64,000 nt of DNA from Clostridium sp. (GTDB taxonomy: Bacteria; Bacillota; Clostridia; Clostridiales; Clostridiaceae): positions 1 to 64,000 of the forward strand of contig JARKVD010000031.1 in assembly GCA_029851835.1 (NCBI GenBank), in the 5' to 3' direction. Shown here in pieces: positions 1 through 8,877 of the stretch. Position 1 is the first letter of the stretch; the number at the start of each line of letters is the position of its first letter. The notes below the pieces were generated by a model. It was not told where the DNA came from. It was given only the letters and a program-made list of their open reading frames with translations, and did no database searches. The position numbers and the translations under genes are program-made.

Positions 1-22
1 TTTTTAGTTTTATTTTATAAAA

Positions 23-1387
23 TTATATTCCGAATACAGTTAATCCAACTCCTATTATTAATCCAGCATATAATAAGTCAATTATACAATATCCCATTAT
101 ATCTTTAGCTCCAAGTCCAGCTATACCTAATGCTGGTAAAGCCCAGAATGGTTGAATCATATTTGTCCAAGCATCCCCCCAAGCTATAGCCATTGCTGTT
201 TTTCCTGTACTTACACCAAGCTCTACAGCTGCTGGCATCATAATAGGAGCTTGTACTGCCCATTGTCCCCCCCCTGATGGTACGAAGAAGTTTACAAGTC
301 CTGCACTTAAGAATGAAAGTAATGGGAATGTAGTTTGATTTGCTATTTTAACAAAACCGTCAGACATTAATACTGCAAGAGAAACTCCAGCTGCGTTTGC
401 ACCTGTCATCATCCCCATAATTCCTGCATAGAATGGAAATTGAAGTAATATAGGGCCTGCGCCCTTAGCACCTTCCATCAATGCATTAAGGAATCTCCTT
501 GGAGTTCCGTGTAAAAATATTCCTAAGAATAAGAATATGAAGTTAACTATATCAAGGTTTAAGTTAAATCCGTTATTAATAAAGTAGTATATGATATAAC
601 TAAAGCCCATTAAAGAAGTCAACCATGTTACTATCCTACTATTCTCCAATTTATCAGCTGGTGTCATTTCAGCTTTTGTCATAGCCATGAATTCTTCTTT
701 TTCTTCTAATAAGCTCTTGTCAATAACTACAACCTTTTGACCTTTAGCTGGGTGCATCGCTTTGTTAATAAGCGGTAATGTAATAACAAGTACAGCCACA
801 ATAGCCATATTGTAAAATGAGAATAAAGTCTGACTAGTTGGAATTCCAATCTCACTAACAGCCCCAGCCGTAGCTTTAACTAATGTCTCTCCCCCTGTTG
901 CTACAGTAAGAGGAATTGATCCCGAGAATCCACCGTGCCATAATAAGAATCCTGAATAAGCTGATGCAATAAGAAGTCTATAGTCCACTCCTTCAACCTC
1001 TTTAGCTAGCTCCTTTGCAAAAATAGCTCCTATAACTAATCCAAATCCCCAGTTTAATACGCATGCAATAGCAGATACAAAAGTAACCATCATAATTGCT
1101 TGTGTTGGCGACTTAGGAATTTTAGCTAACTTTTTAGTCATTTTTTTAAATGCTGGTGCGCTAGCTAAAGTATGTCCAAAGACAAGAACTAAAGCCATTT
1201 GCATAGCAAAGCCTAATAAACTCCAAAATCCGCCTGACCAATGTAGAACCATTGCCATAGGAGATTGTCCTGTAAATATAATTCCTGAAAGAAAAATTGC
1301 AAATGTTAAAATGATACAAAATAAAAATGGGTCTGGTAAAAACTTTTGTACCAAAGTAACGCAGCCGTTAGTAAATTTTTTAAACAT
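23..1387 (-). CDS. atoE: Short-chain fatty acid permease, AtoE family
   Basis: A 454-residue integral membrane protein with about ten to twelve hydrophobic segments and only one sizeable hydrophilic loop, around residues 210-255. The N-terminal FTNGCVTLVQKFLPDPFLFC and the internal LNWGFGLVIGAIFAKELA and FFVPSGGGQWAVQAPIMMPA stretches are characteristic of the AtoE/TIGR00366 short-chain fatty acid transporters. From the family, it would move acetoacetate, butyrate or similar acids across the cytoplasmic membrane. The ATG start follows a purine-rich GGGGGAAAA site. No CoA-transferase or thiolase gene lies next to it in the window, so the substrate is inferred from family only. Confidence 0.88.
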   Translation of the reverse strand: MFKKFTNGCVTLVQKFLPDPFLFCIILTFAIFLSGIIFTGQSPMAMVLHWSGGFWSLLGFAMQMALVLVFGHTLASAPAFKKMTKKLAKIPKSPTQAIMMVTFVSAIACVLNWGFGLVIGAIFAKELAKEVEGVDYRLLIASAYSGFLLWHGGFSGSIPLTVATGGETLVKATAGAVSEIGIPTSQTLFSFYNMAIVAVLVITLPLINKAMHPAKGQKVVVIDKSLLEEKEEFMAMTKAEMTPADKLENSRIVTWLTSLMGFSYIIYYFINNGFNLNLDIVNFIFLFLGIFLHGTPRRFLNALMEGAKGAGPILLQFPFYAGIMGMMTGANAAGVSLAVLMSDGFVKIANQTTFPLLSFLSAGLVNFFVPSGGGQWAVQAPIMMPAAVELGVSTGKTAMAIAWGDAWTNMIQPFWALPALGIAGLGAKDIMGYCIIDLLYAGLIIGVGLTVFGI

Positions 1388-1611
1388 ATTTTTTCCCCCT
1401 ATAATATGTATTTAGTAATCACTTAATAACTATTAGGAATCTCTTTCTTTTCTATTGATATTTTTAAGTTTCCTAATAAAATTGTTAAGTTTTTAACCCA
1501 ATATGATTATACCATATTTTTACTTATTAAAAAATATTTTTCTGAATCTTCTTTAAATTTTCCCAAGTATTTATTTCACACTTATACTTTTTATTTTTCT
1601 ACACATACTTA

Positions 1612-1684
1612 TAAGTGATCATCCAAATCTATGATTTGGCGAATGGAACTTACTACTTCCACTGTTTTTGAGAAGTAGTTTCCA
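1612..1684 (+). repeat. Dispersed double-hairpin repeat, copy 1
   Basis: The stretch has a short palindrome CCAAATC-TAT-GATTTGG followed by a second arm pair, ACTACTTCC and GAGAAGTAGT. The same two-part layout recurs near 16.6, 38.2 and 56.8 kb, always between genes. It fills most of the 326-base gap between atoE and the next gene. Function unknown. Confidence 0.6.
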
Positions 1685-1713
1685 TTATTAAATAAATTTG
1701 AAAGGAGTTTATT

Positions 1714-1989
1714 ATGGAAAAAATTAAACAAGATCTTCAAAATTTAAAAGAAGAGGTAAAAGATAAATATACGGAATTAAAAATTCAAGCAGAAGAAAAA
1801 TTTGATGATTTAAAGGATCGTTTTGATGAAATGAAATTCTCTAGCGAAATAAAACATCAAATGAAATCTGAACTTCATGAAGAAAAAAATTTAGCTCATA
1901 AAATGGCTCATGAAGCTAAAAAAGTCGGAAAAGCCGAAAAAGCTATTGTTAACGAAGTTGTAAAAGACATAAAAAAAGAATTTCATTAG
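1714..1989 (+). CDS. Small charged coiled-coil protein of unknown function
   Basis: A 91-residue protein made almost wholly of Lys, Glu, Asp and short hydrophobics (start MEKIKQDLQNLKEEVKDKY). The heptad-like spacing of Leu/Ile/Met through residues 5-45 predicts an amphipathic helix or coiled coil. There is no signal peptide, membrane segment or cysteine. A clear AAAGGAG ribosome-binding site precedes the ATG. The gene is the only plus-strand gene in the first 5 kb and ends just before a strong bidirectional terminator. It loosely resembles small stress-type or YtxH-like helical proteins, but I do not recognise the family. Confidence 0.75.
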   Translation: MEKIKQDLQNLKEEVKDKYTELKIQAEEKFDDLKDRFDEMKFSSEIKHQMKSELHEEKNLAHKMAHEAKKVGKAEKAIVNEVVKDIKKEFH

Positions 1990-2016
1990 TTTTAAAACTG
2001 TTGCCATTATAAAAAT

Positions 2017-2063
2017 AAAAAGGAGTTTCATAATGATAAAAAATCATTATGAAACTCCTTTTT
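2017..2063. terminator. Bidirectional intrinsic terminator
   Basis: A perfect inverted repeat with 20-base arms (AAAAGGAGTTTCATAATGAT and its complement) has A/T tracts on both sides. It sits between the convergent coiled-coil gene and the first BFD-like gene and can serve both. Confidence 0.9.
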
Positions 2064-2073
2064 AAATTATAGA

Positions 2074-2244
2074 TTAAAGTTCCTCTACAACTTCTGCTAT
2101 TTCATCAATACAAGCTCCACAAACAGTTCCAGCTCCTGTTGCTTCCATTACATCATCAACAGTTTCAGCACCTTCAGCTATAGCTTTTTTTATAGCATCA
2201 ATATCTATCCCTTGGCAAGGACATATTACTCTATTATCAGACAT
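2074..2244 (-). CDS. BFD-like [2Fe-2S]-binding mini-protein (paralogue 1)
   Basis: A 56-residue protein that forms a complete BFD-like domain. It has CPC near residues 8-10, a helical middle containing a TVDDVMEATGAG segment, and CGAC near residues 42-45. The C-x-C plus C-x2-C set of four cysteines is the [2Fe-2S] ligand pattern of bacterioferritin-associated ferredoxin. Such domains pass electrons or assist iron handling. The start is an ATG after AAGGAGGGGAAAAGA. A close paralogue starts 271 bases upstream and a ferritin-like gene follows that, so an iron-storage or iron-mobilisation link is plausible but inferred. Confidence 0.88.
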   Translation of the reverse strand: MSDNRVICPCQGIDIDAIKKAIAEGAETVDDVMEATGAGTVCGACIDEIAEVVEEL

Positions 2245-2338
2245 TCTTTTCCCCTCCTTAGTAAAATAAAACGTTACTCATTTTTATACTAACCAATTTA
2301 CAATAAAATCTTAAGGAATAATTTAATGAATTTTAAAA

Positions 2339-2515
2339 TTAATTCTCTTTACTCTCAACTAAAATCTTTTCAATTCTTTTTATGCATGCTCCACATGCAG
2401 TTCCCGCACCTGTAGCCTCTTTAATATCATCTACAGAATTTGCTCCCTCTTCAATAGCTTGTTTAATTTCATCTTCATTTACGTTTAAACAATAGCATAT
2501 TGTTTTTCCAGCCAT
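2339..2515 (-). CDS. BFD-like [2Fe-2S]-binding mini-protein (paralogue 2)
   Basis: A 58-residue protein with the same layout as its neighbour: CYC at residues 7-9, the middle SVDDIKEATGAGTACGAC, and the C-x2-C pair near residue 43. About half the residues match paralogue 1 in the same positions, so the two arose by tandem duplication. The ribosome-binding site is AAGGAGGATAAATTT before ATG. It has a 94-base gap to paralogue 1 and a 119-base gap to the upstream ferritin-like gene; whether the three are co-transcribed cannot be told from sequence. Confidence 0.88.
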   Translation of the reverse strand: MAGKTICYCLNVNEDEIKQAIEEGANSVDDIKEATGAGTACGACIKRIEKILVESKEN

Positions 2516-2634
2516 AAATTTATCCTCCTTTTCTTATGTATTTCCTTCTTCTATTAACTAAATTATATCATCATAATTTGAATTAATCAATAATTATTAT
2601 TTGTTAGTATAAATTTTCCTATTGTGCAATTCTA

Positions 2635-3225
2635 CTAAGATAGGTATTTCTTAATCATTTCTTGAAATAAAGAAATATGAACTTCATCATCACTTATTAT
2701 TTTATCCAATACTCTTTTTATATATTTATCATTTATATTGCTTTTAATAAATTTATAGCCATTTATAGCATTTACTTCTCCCTTTATATCAAGTAACAGC
2801 TTTTCTCTAATTATTTCTTTATCTTTAGTATCTTTCTCATCTAATTTTATACACATAATATCCCTATCTCCATAAGCAATATTTCCTGTGTTCCAATAAT
2901 ACCTATTAGAGTTGTAATAAATTGGTTTACCACCTAATTCTACAATTAATTCTGCCAAAACCTCTAAATGATGCATTTCAATAATGGAAATGCATAATAA
3001 TATATTTGAAATTGATTCATTAGCTATTGTAGTATTCTGATACAAATATTGAGTTATTGCCTGTATTTCACTATCTGCTGCACTTGAATATGCATCTAAT
3101 AACATATTTGCATAGTTTAAATTTTTACCCTCAACTTTTCCTTTTGGCATCGGTAAGTCAGATTGACATGGTAACTCATCAAAAAAATTTTCAACTTTAG
3201 CTTCAATATTATCGTAATTATTCAT
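2635..3225 (-). CDS. Ferritin-like diiron-type protein
   Basis: A 196-residue, mainly helical protein. It shows four spaced acidic/histidine helix motifs expected of a ferritin-like fold: SEIQAITQYLYQ near residue 55, IIEMHHLEVLAELI near residue 85, KGEVNAINGYKF near residue 150, and DDEVHISLFQEM near residue 180. The E-x-x-H-type pairs could bind a dimetal centre. This resembles rubrerythrin- or spore-coat CotJC/Mn-catalase-like members but has no rubredoxin domain. It neighbours two BFD-like ferredoxins. The exact role (iron storage, peroxide removal or coat protein) cannot be settled from sequence. Confidence 0.7.
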   Translation of the reverse strand: MNNYDNIEAKVENFFDELPCQSDLPMPKGKVEGKNLNYANMLLDAYSSAADSEIQAITQYLYQNTTIANESISNILLCISIIEMHHLEVLAELIVELGGKPIYYNSNRYYWNTGNIAYGDRDIMCIKLDEKDTKDKEIIREKLLLDIKGEVNAINGYKFIKSNINDKYIKRVLDKIISDDEVHISLFQEMIKKYLS

Positions 3226-3391
3226 ATATATCCTCCATGCACTATTTCTAATAATCTATATGCAATCTAAAATTTTAATATGATTTATTAGTTAGTATTG
3301 TTCCTCATATACATGAATATCTATATTAGATACTACTTTTTATTGTATTCGCCTATTATTTTCAACTATTTATTTGAGTTCCTAATTTCAA

Positions 3392-3913
3392 CTATCTAAT
3401 CTTTAAATCATAGTTATTGCTGACTTCATCATAAAACTCCATGCACTTTTCGTCTTTAAAGAAGCAAGGAAATTCCATATTATAATTTCCCCATATTGTG
3501 CAAGGTATTTTAGTAAAGTAAAAGGTTGAAAACAATACTTCTCTTGTACATAGCCTTACAATAAACGGAAGTATTTCTCTAGATAATCTAAAATAAATAC
3601 TGTCACCTTTCAACTCTCTTTCTATAATATTTAGTGTTATCTTATCATCAGCTACCACCATATCTTTCAGTCGTTTTTTATCTTCCTCTCCTAATCTTAA
3701 ATAATAGAAATCTATAAATGAATTCTCTTCTCCATTTAACTCTAATATTCTCTCGAAAAATCTAAAGATCCTTTCTTCACTTTCTTCCTTATTTAATAAA
3801 ATCTTTTTTTCAAGAACTCCATTGTGAAATTTATTAAACCCATCAGAAATATTACTAAATCTTATATCAACTTTATTTTGAAATTCTTTTTCTTCAATAC
3901 TTTTCAATAACAT
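3392..3913 (-). CDS. Conserved clostridial-type protein of unknown function
   Basis: A 173-residue soluble protein with no signal peptide or membrane segment. The middle is rich in Glu/Lys with predicted helices. The C-terminal third has three or four cysteines and the aromatic stretch IPCTIWGNYNMEFPCFF. I remember this C-terminal pattern from uncharacterised clostridial proteins but cannot name the family with certainty. It has its own ribosome-binding site (GGAGGAAGT) and stands alone between the ferritin-like gene and another unknown gene. Confidence 0.65.
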   Translation of the reverse strand: MLLKSIEEKEFQNKVDIRFSNISDGFNKFHNGVLEKKILLNKEESEERIFRFFERILELNGEENSFIDFYYLRLGEEDKKRLKDMVVADDKITLNIIERELKGDSIYFRLSREILPFIVRLCTREVLFSTFYFTKIPCTIWGNYNMEFPCFFKDEKCMEFYDEVSNNYDLKIR

Positions 3914-4013
3914 TTATACTTCCTCCACATTATATTTATATTAATTTTAACATATACATGTTAACCAAATTATAAATTTGAAATTTCACATCTAAACATT
4001 CACTTATAAAAAA

Positions 4014-4046
4014 AGATACATACATGCACACTGCATATATATATCT
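4014..4046 (-). terminator. Intrinsic terminator after the 197-residue unknown gene
   Basis: On the minus strand, an imperfect AGATATATATATGCA/TGCATGTATGTATCT hairpin is followed by a run of seven U. It lies directly downstream of the stop at 4060. Confidence 0.75.
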
Positions 4047-4059
4047 CTATTATTTACTA

Positions 4060-4653
4060 TTAACTTAACTCTTCACCAATTTTGGAAAATATAATTTCCC
4101 TGCTATCCACATCATAACTTTTAATTAACGTATCTCTACCATCATACTTCTTTCTTACATTATCACTTGACAGTAATTCTTGTAATACTTCATTATAGCT
4201 TAAAGGAAAATAAAATTTAATTAATTTGGGAATCACATTAGTTGTGCTATATATATCACAATATTGGTCATACCTCCCCTTAAAGGTTATGTTACACCAA
4301 TTTCCAACCTCTGTTATGATAATGTCATAAAATTTTATTCCTCTCTTTTCAGAACTATAAATTATTGAATCTTGGTAATATTGTTGAAATCCATAACTTC
4401 TCTTTAAAAACTCTACATCTGCTTTAAATTTATCAGTAGCACTGACTCTTTCAAGCTCCTGAGACTTTGTTAAAGTTACTTTCTCACATGGGGACTTATT
4501 ATCTTTAACATATACTGCTGAATCCTTCACGATTACTGTAAACCCAAACTTTTCTCGCAACATATCAAAGGGAATTCCAGCTTTCCCATCACTATTGATA
4601 ATTAAATCATTAAACTCTAGTTTTTCAAATTCTTCCCCATTTTTTTCACTCAT
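4060..4653 (-). CDS. Unknown protein with a copper-amine-oxidase-N-like segment
   Basis: A 197-residue protein. Residues 15-52 (GIPFDMLREKFGFTVIVKD then AVYVKDN) follow the pattern of the copper amine oxidase N-terminal-like repeat common in clostridial surface proteins. There is no signal peptide, so it appears cytosolic or spore-internal here. The remainder is mixed alpha/beta with no recognised motif. I do not know the function. A terminator follows the stop; the YitT gene lies immediately beyond the start and on the same strand, 27 bases upstream. Confidence 0.6.
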   Translation of the reverse strand: MSEKNGEEFEKLEFNDLIINSDGKAGIPFDMLREKFGFTVIVKDSAVYVKDNKSPCEKVTLTKSQELERVSATDKFKADVEFLKRSYGFQQYYQDSIIYSSEKRGIKFYDIIITEVGNWCNITFKGRYDQYCDIYSTTNVIPKLIKFYFPLSYNEVLQELLSSDNVRKKYDGRDTLIKSYDVDSREIIFSKIGEELS

Positions 4654-4680
4654 ATATTCATACCCCTAATCTTACAATAA

Positions 4681-5553
4681 TTATTGTCCAAATCCATTTC
4701 CTATAATCTCACTAGTATTAGAAATAAGAATAAACGCATTTGGCTCAACCTTTTTTAAATAATTTCTCAGTTGAACTGCCTGACTTCGTTTTAACGCTGT
4801 AAATATGATTGCCTTACTATCATGAGAATATGCACCTTCAGCTCTACATATTGTAGCACTTCTATTCAACTCATTAGTAATAAAATCACAAATTGGTTCA
4901 GGATTATCACACATAACATTAAAATACTTACATAAATTGATATTCTCTATGACACTATCAATAAATACTGATTTCATCATAAGTCCTAGACAAGAGTATA
5001 ATCCAGTCTGAACATCGAATATGAAAAATGCAGAAAGTACTACTATTACATCCGTTACAAATAAAGCAGTTCCAATATTAAAGCTTGTATGTTTTTTTAG
5101 AATCATCGCTAATATATCTGTACCACCACTAGATGCCCCTATATTAAATAATATGGCAGATCCAACTGCTGGTAAAATTACTGCAAATATCAATTCTAAA
5201 AACGGTTGATTTGTTAGTGGTCCTGCCATAGGAAAAATTTTTTCCATAATGCTAAGACTCACAGTGGTTAAAATAGTTACATAAACAGTTTTTACTCCGA
5301 ATTCTCTTCCCAAAAACATGAATCCAATTAAAATTAATATGGCATTTACTATGTTAGTAATTGCACTTGGAGAAATTGACGTTACTTTACTAACAACAAC
5401 AGCTAGTCCAGTAACCCCTCCAAAAGAAAAATTATTTGGAAACTTAAACAGATAAACACCTAATACAACTAATAATGTACTAATTGTTATTAAAGCATAA
5501 TCCATCACGCTCTTCTTAATTTTTTCATTCTTCGTTATCACTTGTTGGCTCAT
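4681..5553 (-). CDS. YitT family membrane protein (DUF161 plus DUF2179)
   Basis: A 290-residue protein. Five or six membrane segments fill the first two thirds, with the family signature FSFGGVTGLAVVVSKV near residue 45 and NIGASSGGTDILAMIL near residue 145. A cytosolic C-terminal DUF2179 domain (residues about 205-290) carries SKAIIFTALKRSQ. I chose the internal ATG giving MSQQVITKN because GAGGT lies 6 bases before it; an upstream in-frame start would add 28 residues without a well-placed site. It is divergent from a MocR regulator, a pairing known for YczE/YitT-type proteins. Its transport substrate is unknown. Confidence 0.88.
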   Translation of the reverse strand: MSQQVITKNEKIKKSVMDYALITISTLLVVLGVYLFKFPNNFSFGGVTGLAVVVSKVTSISPSAITNIVNAILILIGFMFLGREFGVKTVYVTILTTVSLSIMEKIFPMAGPLTNQPFLELIFAVILPAVGSAILFNIGASSGGTDILAMILKKHTSFNIGTALFVTDVIVVLSAFFIFDVQTGLYSCLGLMMKSVFIDSVIENINLCKYFNVMCDNPEPICDFITNELNRSATICRAEGAYSHDSKAIIFTALKRSQAVQLRNYLKKVEPNAFILISNTSEIIGNGFGQ

Positions 5554-5856
5554 AAATACCTCGCTCATACGGCTTGTCTTTTTCCTTTGATTGCCTATTA
5601 TCATAAAAATATTAACATAATTTTTTTTACTAAACAAATCTATTTTAATGCCTTAAACCTCTAATTTATACAACCTTCCCTCAATATATTACATATACAT
5701 TGATTCATGAGAAAAATCCCCATTTTCCTCCCAAATTCACCTTATAATTTTCATATTCTACTTAATAAATTTAATCTCTTTAATTCTTATCCTAAATTAT
5801 TCAGTATAACTTCCCTAAAGCATCCTGTCTTGTCTTGTCCTAAAGTTCAACTTACA

Positions 5857-5885
5857 TTGAATATTCTATGTTAATTATGTATAAT
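5857..5885 (+). promoter_or_regulatory. Sigma-A-type promoter of the MocR gene
   Basis: TTGAAT and TATAAT are separated by exactly 17 bases and lie about 70 bases before the MocR start. This is the main feature of the 399-base gap between the divergent YitT and MocR genes. Confidence 0.75.
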
Positions 5886-5913
5886 ATATGTAATTGTCAT
5901 TATTAAAATTTCG

Positions 5914-5937
5914 AAAAGTACACTTTTAAAAGTATAC
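5914..5937. promoter_or_regulatory. Direct-repeat operator candidate for MocR
   Basis: AAAAGTACAC and AAAAGTATAC are direct repeats 14 bases apart, just upstream of the ribosome-binding site and downstream of the promoter. MocR/GabR/PdxR regulators commonly bind spaced direct repeats, so autoregulation is inferred. Confidence 0.5.
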
Positions 5938-5952
5938 AGTTAAAGGAGGCAA

Positions 5953-7332
5953 TTGAAATTTATGAGTATAGATAAAGCTATATCACCTAATAAAATAAAT
6001 GATCCTTTATATATTAAGCTCTATGAATACTATAAAGACTTAATATCTTCAGGTGTTTTAAAATCTGGGACAAAGCTTCCATCAATAAGACGTTGTTCTT
6101 CTGAGAGACTTATAAGCAAAACAACTGTAGAAAGTGCTTATCTCCAACTTGCTGCTGAGGGATATGTGACCTCAAGACCTGGAAGTGGATTCTACGTAAA
6201 TGATTTAAACTATTTTAGTTTAAAACAAATTAAACCACAAAATAAATCATTTGGCCATCAATCTAAAACAATTACTTATGACTTTTCTACCTCTGCTGTA
6301 GACTTAAAAAGCTTTAATTTTGATATTTGGAGCCGTTATATTAAAAGCGCCTTAAGAAACAATGAACGCCTTCTTTCCTACGGCGATCCACAAGGTGAAT
6401 CAGACCTAAGAAGGGCTATCGCTTCCTATATAGCAAAACAAAGAGGTGTAGTATGCAATCCAGACCAAATAGTAATTGGTGCTGGTATTCAAAGCCTTCT
6501 CCATATAATTTGTTCCTTAACGGGACCACGTTCACCAGTCTACTTTACTGGCTCATCCTTTGAAAAAGGACAAGCAATCTTTGATGATAGAGGCTTTAGA
6601 ACTGTATCTTATAAAAATATGACTGAAGATTTTTCTGATTTTGAAAAAAGCAATGTAAAAATAATCTATACATCTCCATCCCATGTGACTCCTTGGGGAG
6701 ATGTGATGCCAATGCAGCAAAGATTAGCCTTACTTTCCTTTGCTCAGCGAAAGGATTGTTTAATAATAGAAGATGACTATGATAGTGAATTTAGATATTA
6801 TGGCCGACCTGTACCTTCTTTACAAGGCTTAGATGGCGGACATAAGGTAATTTATATGGGAACCTTCTCCAAGCTTTTACTTCCATCCTTAAGAATAAGT
6901 TTTATGGTCTTACCAGTGGAATTAATGGATAAATACAAGGATATAGGACACCTATATAACCAAACCACCTCTAAAACTGAACAGATTGCACTGTGTCAAT
7001 TTATTAGAGATGGCCATTTAGAAAGACAAATTAAGAAATCTCGAAAATTATATATGGCTAAAAGTCAAGAGTTATGTTCTACCATCAATAGGATATTTAA
7101 AGAACAAGCAAATGCTACGCCAGGTACTGGGGGATTTTTGATTAAAGTGGAGTTTAATGTTAACTTAACAGCTAAGGAAATTGCTAAAAAAGCTGAAAAT
7201 GCAGGCATATTAGTCAATACCTTTAGAGATATACCTAATGAACCTCCAAAGATTTCTCTATCTTGTTCTGGTGTAAGCGAAGATGACTTTGAAAAAGCTA
7301 TAATGATTTTAAAAGAAAGCCTAAAAAAATAG
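5953..7332 (+). CDS. MocR/GabR-type regulator: GntR DNA-binding domain fused to PLP aminotransferase fold
   Basis: A 459-residue protein. Residues 15-80 are a GntR winged helix (LYIKLYEYYKDLISSGVLKS, then GTKLPSIRRCS and TTVESAYLQL). Residues 110-459 are a type I aminotransferase fold with YGDPQGESDLRRAIASYI, EDDYDSEFRY and the PLP-lysine segment YMGTFSKLLLPSLRIS. Members use PLP as an effector to control amino acid, GABA or vitamin B6 genes. The TTG at 5953 lies 3 bases after AAAGGAGG; an ATG at 5962 is the alternative and would remove three residues. It is divergent from yitT and no pdx or gab gene is adjacent, so the target is open. Confidence 0.9.
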   Translation: MKFMSIDKAISPNKINDPLYIKLYEYYKDLISSGVLKSGTKLPSIRRCSSERLISKTTVESAYLQLAAEGYVTSRPGSGFYVNDLNYFSLKQIKPQNKSFGHQSKTITYDFSTSAVDLKSFNFDIWSRYIKSALRNNERLLSYGDPQGESDLRRAIASYIAKQRGVVCNPDQIVIGAGIQSLLHIICSLTGPRSPVYFTGSSFEKGQAIFDDRGFRTVSYKNMTEDFSDFEKSNVKIIYTSPSHVTPWGDVMPMQQRLALLSFAQRKDCLIIEDDYDSEFRYYGRPVPSLQGLDGGHKVIYMGTFSKLLLPSLRISFMVLPVELMDKYKDIGHLYNQTTSKTEQIALCQFIRDGHLERQIKKSRKLYMAKSQELCSTINRIFKEQANATPGTGGFLIKVEFNVNLTAKEIAKKAENAGILVNTFRDIPNEPPKISLSCSGVSEDDFEKAIMILKESLKK

Positions 7333-7530
7333 CTATCCAATAACATATTGCTATTTTAATTCATTATAAATTCTAATTTACTATCTTTTATCCATTTTAC
7401 TACTTTTATATGCTTCTCAACTAATGAATTCCTAATTAAAAATTAAATCAAAGATTTTGAGTGTCACTTTTAGGCTCTCACTTAAGTTAAGGAGACAGCT
7501 TAAGCCGTCTCCTTCTGATATTATACAGTT

Positions 7531-8877
7531 TTATTTTTTATTTATTGATTTAATCCCAACTCCCTTAGGTAAAGCTAAATTCAATATTAAAGCAGTTACG
7601 AAACCTCCAACAATGGCTTGACTAAACATATTTTGAAACCAAGTTGGGAGATACTGCATTACTTCTGGACAATTGCTTAAACCTAATCCAACAGCACAGG
7701 AAGCTGCTACTATTAGTCCTGTTCTTTCTGAAAGCTTACCATCCTCTTCTAAAAGAAGATTTATTCCACTTATGCTTATCATTGCAAACATTAAGATTAC
7801 AGCTCCACCTAAAACGCAATTTGGAATAGATGCAACTATTGCCCCTAACTTAGGTATAAAAGCACAGAGGATTAAAAATGTAGCTCCAGTCATTAATACA
7901 AAACGGTTTACTACCTTTGTTATAGCTATTAATCCAACATTTTGACTGAAGGATGTATTAGGCATTACTCCAAATACTGTTGCAAAGGCACTCCCAAATC
8001 CATCTGCATGTACTGCACCTTGTAATTCTTTGTCGGTAATATCTCTTCCTAAACCGCCAACTGCTATACCAGTATTATCCCCAATAGTTTCTACGGTAGT
8101 TGCTAAATATACTAAAATAAAAGGTACAATTGCTTCAATGTGAAAACTATACCCTAATCCCTTAATCATGAAAATAGGCTTAGGTATAGAGAACCAAGCA
8201 GCACTAGCTACTCCTGAAAAATCAACCATTCCCATGAATATTGCAACTAAATAACCAACTAAAATACCTAATAAAATTGCAGAAATACTCCAGAACCCCT
8301 TTGCCCACTGCTTTAAAATTACAATTACTAAAAATACAAGTAATGCGATAGAGATATTTGCTATTGACCCAAAACTTGGATCACTTTGCATTCCTACTCC
8401 ACCACCCACAAATTGAATACCAACTCCTATAAGAGATATTCCAAGGATTAAAACAACTGTTCCAGTAACACAATGGGGTAAAATCTTTCTTAAAGGCTTA
8501 ATTATAAATCCAAGACAAAACTCCATTATACCACCAAGGAGTGATGCACCCATGATAGCTCCATAACCAAACTGTGTTCCAACTCCAATACTTACTGGAA
8601 TAAACCCCGAACTAGTTCCCATTACAACAGGTAGCCCAGAACCAACCTTCCATATTGGATATAACTGAATTAAGGTTACAACACCAGATACAAACATAGC
8701 ATTTTGTAATAAAATAATTTTTGTTGCCATATCCATGCTCAATACACCTGTAATAACTAACAATGGTGCTAAGTTTCCAGCATACATAGCTAGAATATGC
8801 TGCATACCAAGTGGTATTGCGTCAACTAATGGTACTCTCCCTTCCAATCGATACATGTTTTCTTTTTTACAACTCAT
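7531..8877 (-). CDS. NCS2 family nucleobase (xanthine/uracil type) permease
   Basis: A 448-residue protein with about 12-14 hydrophobic segments. It carries the NCS2 core motifs: QHILAMYAGNLAPLLVITG near residue 27, FGVMPNTSFSQNVGLIAITKVVNR near residue 298 (the signature loop with Gln-Asn and Thr-Lys), and GGAVILMFAMI near residue 355. The ETIGDNTGIAVGGLGRDI segment holds the conserved acidic residue for substrate binding. The pattern suits xanthine/urate-type symporters slightly better than uracil permeases, but specificity is inferred. A structured 5' leader precedes it. Confidence 0.9.
   Translation of the reverse strand: MSCKKENMYRLEGRVPLVDAIPLGMQHILAMYAGNLAPLLVITGVLSMDMATKIILLQNAMFVSGVVTLIQLYPIWKVGSGLPVVMGTSSGFIPVSIGVGTQFGYGAIMGASLLGGIMEFCLGFIIKPLRKILPHCVTGTVVLILGISLIGVGIQFVGGGVGMQSDPSFGSIANISIALLVFLVIVILKQWAKGFWSISAILLGILVGYLVAIFMGMVDFSGVASAAWFSIPKPIFMIKGLGYSFHIEAIVPFILVYLATTVETIGDNTGIAVGGLGRDITDKELQGAVHADGFGSAFATVFGVMPNTSFSQNVGLIAITKVVNRFVLMTGATFLILCAFIPKLGAIVASIPNCVLGGAVILMFAMISISGINLLLEEDGKLSERTGLIVAASCAVGLGLSNCPEVMQYLPTWFQNMFSQAIVGGFVTALILNLALPKGVGIKSINKK

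Noticed and set aside
7489-7515. AAGGAGAC/GTCTCCTT hairpin downstream of the nucleobase permease as an intrinsic terminator.
   Set aside because: The stem is good but neither strand has a U-run after it, so I left it out of the features.
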